Below are positions 33,664 to 38,679 of a DNA stretch of 38,679 bases, piece by piece. The stretch covers positions 1-38,679 of the forward strand of contig NZ_VKGK01000047.1 in assembly GCF_007197645.1 (NCBI RefSeq). Direction: 5' to 3'. The notes beneath the pieces are model-generated. The model was not told the DNA's origin, did not search any database, and saw only the letters and a list, made by a program, of their open reading frames with translations. The stretch is from Shewanella hanedai (lineage in GTDB: Bacteria; Pseudomonadota; Gammaproteobacteria; Enterobacterales; Shewanellaceae). Position numbers and translations under genes: made by a program. Within the stretch, counting starts at the first letter, position 1, and every line of letters begins with the position of its first letter.

Positions 33664-35592
33664 ATGAAGAGCGGAAATCATGGGTTACATCAACAGATGC
33701 ACACAGCCTCAATAGCGCAGCCAGAGCAATTTTGGGCTGATGCAGCAGAAGCGTTAAGTTGGGATAAGCCTTGGGATCGCGTCCTCGATGATCGTCATAT
33801 ACCACTTTATGCTTGGTTTTCTGGTGGTGAACTCAATACGTGTTATAACGCGGTGGACAGGCACGTCGAGAATGGCCGAGGCGATCAGGTCGCCATTCAA
33901 TATGTCAGCCCTGTGACTGACACTGAATATGGCATCACCTATACAGAGCTACAAGCTCAAGTCAGTAGACTGGCTGGTTATATGGACTCTGTTGGAGTAA
34001 AAAAAGGCGATCGCGTCATTATCTATATGCCGATGGTGCCAGAAACGGCTTATGCCATGTTGGCGTGTGCGCGCATTGGTGCCATTCACTCAGTGGTGTT
34101 TGGTGGTTTTGCTGGTAACGAACTGGCAAGTCGAATTGATGATGCTAAACCTAAGCTTATTTTGTCAGCTTCCTGTGGCATTGAGCCTTCAGGCGTGGTG
34201 GCTTATAAGCCGCTGCTAGATGATGCTATTGCTCAATCAAGCCATAAAGTTGAGCAATGTATTATCCTCAATCGCAGTCAACACTATGCAGAACTGAGCC
34301 CTGAGCGTGATGTCGACTGGCAAAGTGTGGTTGCCGCTGCGCCAGATATTGCATGTCAAAACGTTAAGGCGACAGACCCTCTTTATATTCTCTATACCTC
34401 AGGAACAACGGGGCAGCCAAAAGGTGTGGTGCGCGATAATGGCGGCCACGCGGTGTCACTTGCCTGGTCGATGAAGCATATCTACAACATTGAAGCGGGA
34501 GATACTTTCTGGGCCGCGTCGGATGTGGGCTGGGTTGTTGGGCATTCCTATATTGTCTATGGGCCTTTGTTGGCGGGAGCGACCACAATTATGTTTGAAG
34601 GTAAGCCAGTTGGCACGCCAGATCCGGGCATTTTTTGGCGCACGATTGCCAAGTACCAAGTCAAGAGCTTCTTTACTGCCCCTACTGCGATACGAGCCAT
34701 AAAGCGCGATGATCCCGATGGGGATTTTATTAAAGATGTCGACTTATCTTGCCTTCAAACGCTGTTTTTAGCAGGTGAGCGTTGCGATCCCGACACCTTG
34801 CATTGGGCTGAGCAATACTTAGGAAAACCCGTTATCGATCATTGGTGGCAAACAGAAACCGGTTGGCCTGTTGCGGCTAACTTAATGGGAACGGCCCCTG
34901 TTACAGTGAAAGCAGGATCGCCAGCACTGCCTGTGCCGGGTTATCAAGTGGAGGTTGTCGATGAGATGGGGGATATCGTTGAAGCGAATACCTCGGGTAA
35001 TGTGGTGATCAAGTTGCCGCTGCCTCCGGGAACATTAACGACCCTATGGCAAAATGAGCAGAGATACCTAGACAGTTACTTATCTATGTATCCGGGTTAT
35101 TACCTTTCGGGCGATGCAGGTTATATGGATGAAGACGGGTATCTGTATATAATGAGTCGTATCGATGACATCATTAATGTGGCAGGCCACCGACTCTCTA
35201 CTGGACGTTTTGAGGAGGTTTTGTGTCAGCATGAAGCCGTTGCAGAAGTGGCGGTGATAGGCGTTGATGACAAGCTTAAAGGTCAAGTTCCTTTGGGGTT
35301 AGTGGTGCTTAAAAAAGGGGTAACCTTGAGTGATGAAGCGCTGTACAAGGAGTTAATCAATTTAGTACGCGAAAATATTGGCCCCGTGGCTTCATTTAGA
35401 TTGGTCAGTGTGGTGCAAAAGTTGCCTAAGACTCGATCAGGCAAAATTTTACGCGGTACAATGCGCAAAATTGCTGATAATCAAGAATACAAAATGCCAG
35501 CAACCATTGAAGACCCACAGACATTAGAACTCGTGCGTAATGCGTTAACGCGTATGGGGTACGCCGATGCGTTGGTGGTCAAGAATCAATAG
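33664..35592 (+). CDS. Acyl-CoA synthetase of the propionyl-/acetyl-CoA synthetase family (PrpE-like)
   Basis: This 642-residue AMP-forming ligase activates a short carboxylic acid to its CoA thioester. Core motifs are YTSGTTGQPKGVVRDNGG (P-loop), DVGWVVGHSYIVYGPLLAG, DHWWQTETGWPV, SGDAGYMDEDGYLYIMSRID and PKTRSGKILRGTMR with the adenylation lysine Lys594. VVRDNGGHAVSLAWSMKHIY and the ending fit PrpE/ACSS3-type enzymes more than Acs. Likely substrates are propionate or a related short or branched acid. It is divergent from liuR and shares its operator, so it probably feeds branched-chain catabolism. The start follows GGGGAGAGGG. Confidence 0.88.
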   Translation: MKSGNHGLHQQMHTASIAQPEQFWADAAEALSWDKPWDRVLDDRHIPLYAWFSGGELNTCYNAVDRHVENGRGDQVAIQYVSPVTDTEYGITYTELQAQVSRLAGYMDSVGVKKGDRVIIYMPMVPETAYAMLACARIGAIHSVVFGGFAGNELASRIDDAKPKLILSASCGIEPSGVVAYKPLLDDAIAQSSHKVEQCIILNRSQHYAELSPERDVDWQSVVAAAPDIACQNVKATDPLYILYTSGTTGQPKGVVRDNGGHAVSLAWSMKHIYNIEAGDTFWAASDVGWVVGHSYIVYGPLLAGATTIMFEGKPVGTPDPGIFWRTIAKYQVKSFFTAPTAIRAIKRDDPDGDFIKDVDLSCLQTLFLAGERCDPDTLHWAEQYLGKPVIDHWWQTETGWPVAANLMGTAPVTVKAGSPALPVPGYQVEVVDEMGDIVEANTSGNVVIKLPLPPGTLTTLWQNEQRYLDSYLSMYPGYYLSGDAGYMDEDGYLYIMSRIDDIINVAGHRLSTGRFEEVLCQHEAVAEVAVIGVDDKLKGQVPLGLVVLKKGVTLSDEALYKELINLVRENIGPVASFRLVSVVQKLPKTRSGKILRGTMRKIADNQEYKMPATIEDPQTLELVRNALTRMGYADALVVKNQ

Positions 35593-35936
35593 CCAGTCAT
35601 GCGTAATCTGAGTAATTTGAGAGAGTGGATTTACCCGAAAGGCAGTAATCGAAATTTGGGTATTTTCGAGCATTTAATCATGAGCCTTGATAGACGACGT
35701 TGTTAACTTCAGAACGCAATTTGGCATATTTTGTAAACTAATCAGGCAAATCCTAGTAATTTACTTACCAAAGTATGTATAATCTTGCACAAATAATACC
35801 TATCGTCTATGCCCCAATGTAGGGTTCTCACGTATATAGAGAAGGCTAATAACACTTAATTCTTTGGGAATTAAGTGTTAACACGCCAATAATCGATAGG
35901 GTATGTCATCTTCTGTCACCTGCGGAAAAGATATCA
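35593..35936. other. Spacer between the acyl-CoA synthetase gene and gnd, with a long hairpin
   Basis: No gene is seen here. A perfect 13-base stem lies at 35850-35880 (arms TAACACTTAATTC and GAATTAAGTGTTA, loop TTTGG). It has no T-tract and ends 56 bases before the gnd start, so it may be a leader structure or an operator. A weaker hairpin at about 35633-35665 (TACCC...GGGTA) could help terminate the upstream gene. Confidence 0.45.
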
Positions 35937-37490
35937 ATGGAAAACCACACCAAATTATATGATGTCGGCGTTATAGGCCTTGGCGTCATGGGGAAAAACC
36001 TCGCCTTAAATATTGCCGATAATCAATATCACGTCGCTGCTTTCGACCTAGACAACGTCAAAGTTCAAGGCGTACTCGAACAAGAACAATCTGATAGAGT
36101 CAACAGCAAGCAAGCAGATCAGCCTTTGCGTGTTCATGGCTGTAATAATATTTCTGAACTGTTATCTAGTCTCGATAAGCCTCGTATTATTGTGCTATCG
36201 GTTCCTGCTGGTGCGCCAGTTGACGGGGTATGCAGCACGTTAATCGAAGCCGGTATCGAGCAAAATGATATTGTCATCGATACGGGCAACAGTTTATGGA
36301 CCGATACGGTTGAGCGTGAAGCGCGTTACGCCGATAAGTTTACCTTTTTTAGTTCTGCTGTTTCTGGTGGAGAAATGGGCGCGCGTTTCGGGCCTTCATT
36401 GATGCCAAGTGGAAATATAAAGGCTTGGGATAGAATCAAACCTATCTGGGAAGCGATAGCGGCCAAAGTCGATGCAGATACAGGTTTGCCGATTGAGCGT
36501 CAAGAGCCGGGTAATCCGGTCACTGAAGGCGAGCCTTGCACCACCTATATTGGTCCTGCTGGCGCCGGACATTATGTCAAAATGGTGCATAACGGCATCG
36601 AATATGCCGATATGCAGCTCATCTGTGAAGCCTACCAGTTACTGAGCGACGGCTTTCAGATGTCAGCCAATGAGATTGCCGATCTATTTGAACGATGGAA
36701 TCAAGGTAGCCTGAACAGCTATTTGATGGAGATCAGCGCTGAGGTGTTAAGGCAAGCGGATCCGATTTCAGGTAAACCTTTGGTTGAAATGATTTTGGAT
36801 AAAGCGGGCCAAAAGGGCACAGGTCTTTGGACTGCTGTGAGCAGTTTGCAGATAGGCTGTCCGGCACCAACGATTGCTGAAGCCGTGTACGCACGTGCTG
36901 TAAGCACACAAAAAACGCAAAGAGTGGCATTGAGCCAGCTTCTTAGCGGTCCTGCTGCTGTAAAGCCAAGCGATGAAGAGCGACACACCTTTATTGTTCA
37001 GCTGGAAAGTGCGCTTTACTGCGCTAAAATTGCCAGTTACGCCCAAGGTTTTCAGTTGATGGCGATGACAGCGAAAGAGCGAAATTGGACGTTGGACTTT
37101 GCTGAAATAGCGAAAATTTGGCGTGCGGGCTGTATCATCCGCGCCACCTTCCTGCAATCAATCACTCAAGCCTATCAAGCCGCAGCGACGACAGGTATCG
37201 AGCTAGAGAACTTGCTGATGGCTGAGACATTCAGTCAGGCATTATCGTTAAAGCAACTCGACTGGCGTAAAGCGGTATCGACAGCGGTACTGAAAGGGAT
37301 CCCAGCACCTTGTATTGGTTCTGCTTTAGCCTATTACGACAGCTATCGCTGTGAGACCTTACCTGCAAACTTGCTTCAAGGTCAGCGTGACTACTTTGGT
37401 GCTCATACTTTTGAGCGTACCGACAAACCAGCGGGTGAGAAATACCACTTGAACTGGAGCGATGCGAAAAGAGAGATAAACAAAGTTTAA
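35937..37490 (+). CDS. gnd: 6-phosphogluconate dehydrogenase, decarboxylating
   Basis: This 517-residue enzyme of the oxidative pentose phosphate pathway turns 6-phosphogluconate into ribulose 5-phosphate with NADP+. The Rossmann loop is GVIGLGVMGKNLALNIADN (residues 12-30). The substrate region is SGGEMGARFGPSLMPSG and the catalytic pair is Lys215 and Glu222 in GHYVKMVHNGIEYADMQ. The C-terminal domain (FLQSITQAYQ, PANLLQGQRDYFGAHTFERTD) is complete. It is about 50 residues longer than E. coli Gnd. One insertion, just before CTTYIGPAGAGHY, contains DTGLPIERQEPGNPVTEGE. This longer form is what I remember from Shewanella. A terminator follows. Confidence 0.96.
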   Translation: MENHTKLYDVGVIGLGVMGKNLALNIADNQYHVAAFDLDNVKVQGVLEQEQSDRVNSKQADQPLRVHGCNNISELLSSLDKPRIIVLSVPAGAPVDGVCSTLIEAGIEQNDIVIDTGNSLWTDTVEREARYADKFTFFSSAVSGGEMGARFGPSLMPSGNIKAWDRIKPIWEAIAAKVDADTGLPIERQEPGNPVTEGEPCTTYIGPAGAGHYVKMVHNGIEYADMQLICEAYQLLSDGFQMSANEIADLFERWNQGSLNSYLMEISAEVLRQADPISGKPLVEMILDKAGQKGTGLWTAVSSLQIGCPAPTIAEAVYARAVSTQKTQRVALSQLLSGPAAVKPSDEERHTFIVQLESALYCAKIASYAQGFQLMAMTAKERNWTLDFAEIAKIWRAGCIIRATFLQSITQAYQAAATTGIELENLLMAETFSQALSLKQLDWRKAVSTAVLKGIPAPCIGSALAYYDSYRCETLPANLLQGQRDYFGAHTFERTDKPAGEKYHLNWSDAKREINKV

Positions 37491-37513
37491 CGATTGTTAT
37501 CGCTTATCTTACT

Positions 37514-37540
37514 AAAGCCGAACTTATGTTCGGCTTTTTT
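37514..37540. terminator. Rho-independent terminator after gnd
   Basis: Arms AAAGCCGAAC (37514-37523) and GTTCGGCTTT (37528-37537) with a TTAT loop are followed by more T. It lies just before the stop codon of the convergent glutathione-transferase-like gene. Confidence 0.9.
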
Positions 37541-37545
37541 GTGGG

Positions 37546-38208
37546 CTACATTTCACCAAAAAGAAAGGACTCATGACTTTCTAGCCAAAGTGGGTATTTA
37601 GCCATGGCTTTCGAGAAAAGTGGACTGTCGAGGTGAGCTTTCAGCCAGCTTTGCAGTTTGGGGTAGGGAGCTTGTAAGTACCATTGACGATCAACTTTGG
37701 CAAACTGACGAACAAAAGGGATAAGCGCGTAATCAGCTAGGCTGAGGGTGTCACCCATGATGAAGGTGTGTTGGTTTAGTTTCACTTCTAATTGTGCAAT
37801 GAAGGCTTCGCATTGCGTTCGGTCATGGATCTCTGAGTCTTTATGGTAACGTTTTGCACTCTTGTACTGCTCTAATAGCGGTTTAAATACTTTGTCATTG
37901 TATTGAATGAGTTCGAGAATTTGAGCTAATATTTCTGGCGATTGTGGGTAGAGCAGAGATTGAGGATCATTTTTGTTAAGCGCCCAAAGCATAATATCCA
38001 AGCTTTCATCAATTACTTCAGTCGTGTCGCCATCTTCAATGATTAACACTGGTACTGTGCCTTTGGGGGAAATTTGTAGCATGGCTTCGGGTTTTTCTTT
38101 CATTACGATGGCCCGCAACATGACGCTTTGTTCTGCCAGCAATATTGCCATTCGTGCTCGCATGGCATAGGGGCAATGTTGCAGTGAGTAAAGTATTGGA
38201 AGGGGCAT
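37546..38208 (-). CDS. Glutathione S-transferase family protein
   Basis: This 220-residue protein has an N-terminal thioredoxin-like domain (ILYSLQHCPYAMRARMAILL, with Cys12 in a CPYAMRAR motif) and a cis-proline segment, SPKGTVPVLI. An all-helical C-terminal domain follows (about residues 95-220; MGDTLSLADYALIPFVRQF). The CPYxxRAR start resembles glutaredoxin-2/omega-class-like proteins, which use Cys chemistry, but with CPYA in place of CPYC. The substrate is unknown. It converges on gnd, with the terminator between them. Confidence 0.87.
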   Translation of the reverse strand: MPLPILYSLQHCPYAMRARMAILLAEQSVMLRAIVMKEKPEAMLQISPKGTVPVLIIEDGDTTEVIDESLDIMLWALNKNDPQSLLYPQSPEILAQILELIQYNDKVFKPLLEQYKSAKRYHKDSEIHDRTQCEAFIAQLEVKLNQHTFIMGDTLSLADYALIPFVRQFAKVDRQWYLQAPYPKLQSWLKAHLDSPLFSKAMAKYPLWLESHESFLFGEM

Positions 38209-38237
38209 CAGTGCTCTCGTAGGCTGTGGTGTGTTTA

Positions 38238-38273
38238 GTAGAGATAAAGCGAATATGTCGGCTTTATCTCTAC
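38238..38273. repeat. Strong hairpin upstream of the glutathione-transferase gene
   Basis: Arms GTAGAGATAAAGC (38238-38250) and GCTTTATCTCTAC (38261-38273) are perfect 13-base complements around a ten-base loop. No T-tract follows on either strand. It lies 29 bases upstream of the gene start and next to the structured repeat. Confidence 0.6.
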
Positions 38274-38283
38274 GGTATTTATG

Positions 38284-38575
38284 GGGTATACCAATCAGTA
38301 TAAAGATTTGATCGCTCAGCGAGAATTTAGCGGTCCTGAGGCAAGGTAATTAATTGCTCCTGCATTAATGACATTCACCACATCCATGTGGCTTGCAACG
38401 AGTGAAGAGCATAGTTATTCTACGGTTTAGCTCGTTAACACAGGATCAGAACCGCTAAAACTCGCCTGTAAGGAGTGTTTTTGTCTGCCTATTTCTGCGT
38501 TGAATAAACTCACAAGGGAGCAACCATTATGTCATCCATTCGCCTTGAATTAGTTTGTCAAAAAACACTCTGAGT
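38284..38575. repeat. Structured, probably dispersed repeat, truncated or flanked by the IS
   Basis: No gene is seen here. The segment begins with ATACCAATCAGTATAAAGAT (38288-38307), an inverted copy of 1711-1730. It contains an imperfect inverted repeat with arms 38316-38341 and 38444-38468 (GCGAGAATTTAGCGGTCCTGA against TCAGAACCGCTAAAACTCGC). A second repeat has arms GAGTGTTTTTG (38473-38483) and CAAAAAACACTC (38559-38570). The nested dyads resemble a MITE- or REP-type element or a structured RNA. I remember similar intergenic repeats in marine Shewanella but cannot verify a match. Confidence 0.6.
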
Positions 38576-38679
38576 CTGAGGGATCCCCTCGAATTTAATA
38601 GCATGCTTGTGGCTCCAGAATTAAGCCTTGTAGTGTTTTAATGGCTGTTCGCCAATGCGACCTCAGTAGCTTCAATTTC
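38576..38679 (-). mobile_element. Right-hand tip of the same IS10-like insertion sequence, inverted
   Basis: These bases are the exact reverse complement of 18-121. The IS tip starts at 38576 with CTGAGGGATCCCCTC, and the transposase C-terminus is on the minus strand with its stop at 38597-38595. The rest of the element is beyond the window. The adjacent 9 bases (ACTCTGAGT, 38567-38575) differ from the 9 bases beside the left copy (CCTCAGGGC, 122-130), so the two copies entered separate targets. Confidence 0.78.

Noticed and set aside
1..38679. A 38-kb composite transposon defined by the inverted IS copies
   Set aside because: The interior genes are ordinary chromosomal genes in a Shewanella-like order, and the 9-bp flanks of the two IS copies do not match each other.
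1..38679. CRISPR arrays, tRNA or rRNA genes, phage or restriction/defence genes
   Set aside because: Looked for on both strands; no regularly spaced repeats, no cloverleaf or rRNA segments, and no recognisable phage or defence proteins were seen.

Overview
This window looks like chromosome from a marine Shewanella or a close relative. It has moderate G+C with AT-rich spacers. It carries a leucine-degradation (liu) operon next to gnd, an etfBA pair divergent from hns, and an RcsF-like/TrmO pair. These are the gene neighbourhoods I remember from Shewanella and related Gammaproteobacteria. The genus is inferred from gene content and order, because no rRNA or other marker gene is present.

Both ends of the window are the same IS end in opposite orientation: bases 18-121 are the exact reverse complement of 38576-38679. 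Each copy encodes the last residues of a transposase and finishes in an IS10-like tip (CTGAGGGATCCCCTC). The genes between them are housekeeping or metabolic, so the pair is more likely two independent insertions that limit an assembly contig than a composite transposon.

Layout. Bases 103-3319: an FMN-dependent 2-hydroxy-acid dehydrogenase converging on a VOC-fold protein, which is divergent from a LysR regulator. Bases 3630-8490: small envelope proteins, a bacteriohemerythrin-diguanylate cyclase, a DUF3291 protein, the glutamate symporter GltS and a UspA-type stress protein. Bases 8706-12978: a Nudix hydrolase, TrmK, several small proteins (one a DUF2496/RsmS homologue not revealed by long-ORF searches), a hexapeptide acetyltransferase, TrmO and an RcsF-like lipoprotein. 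Bases 13014-17371: two tandem exported amidohydrolases. The larger one is interrupted by an in-frame TAG at codon 342, and the smaller one has lost its HxH metal motif. Bases 17532-19913: hns divergent from etfBA. Bases 20071-21964: a lysine riboswitch followed by an NhaC-family transporter, probably a lysine importer. Bases 22097-24378: thymidine kinase, a small membrane protein, a TlpA-like thioredoxin and a lone type IV prepilin. Bases 24643-33403: the minus-strand liuR-liuABCDE cluster plus a two-subunit 3-oxoacid CoA-transferase, with a divergent acyl-CoA synthetase at 33664. Bases 35937-38208: gnd and a glutathione-transferase-like gene, then a complex repeat truncated by the right-hand IS.

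How the genes work together. The liu enzymes take isovaleryl-CoA through 3-methylcrotonyl-CoA, 3-methylglutaconyl-CoA and HMG-CoA to acetyl-CoA and acetoacetate. The CoA-transferase activates the acetoacetate. EtfBA accepts electrons from acyl-CoA dehydrogenases such as LiuA. The sequence supports this link: nearly identical palindromes (TTTACGTTAACGTAAA and TTGACGTTAACGTCAA) lie upstream of liuR and upstream of etfB, as expected for the MerR-type regulator LiuR. A second palindrome upstream of etfB, CAAACGCACGTTTG, fits the fatty-acid regulator PsrA. EtfBA therefore appears to be wired to both leucine and fatty-acid catabolism.

I did not find a wholly new multi-gene system. The most notable signals are the premature stop in the amidohydrolase, the two-operator etfBA promoter, the lysine riboswitch with a possible switching helix, the choice of terminator-like targets by the flanking IS, the RcsF homologue, and the structured repeat beside the right-hand IS.
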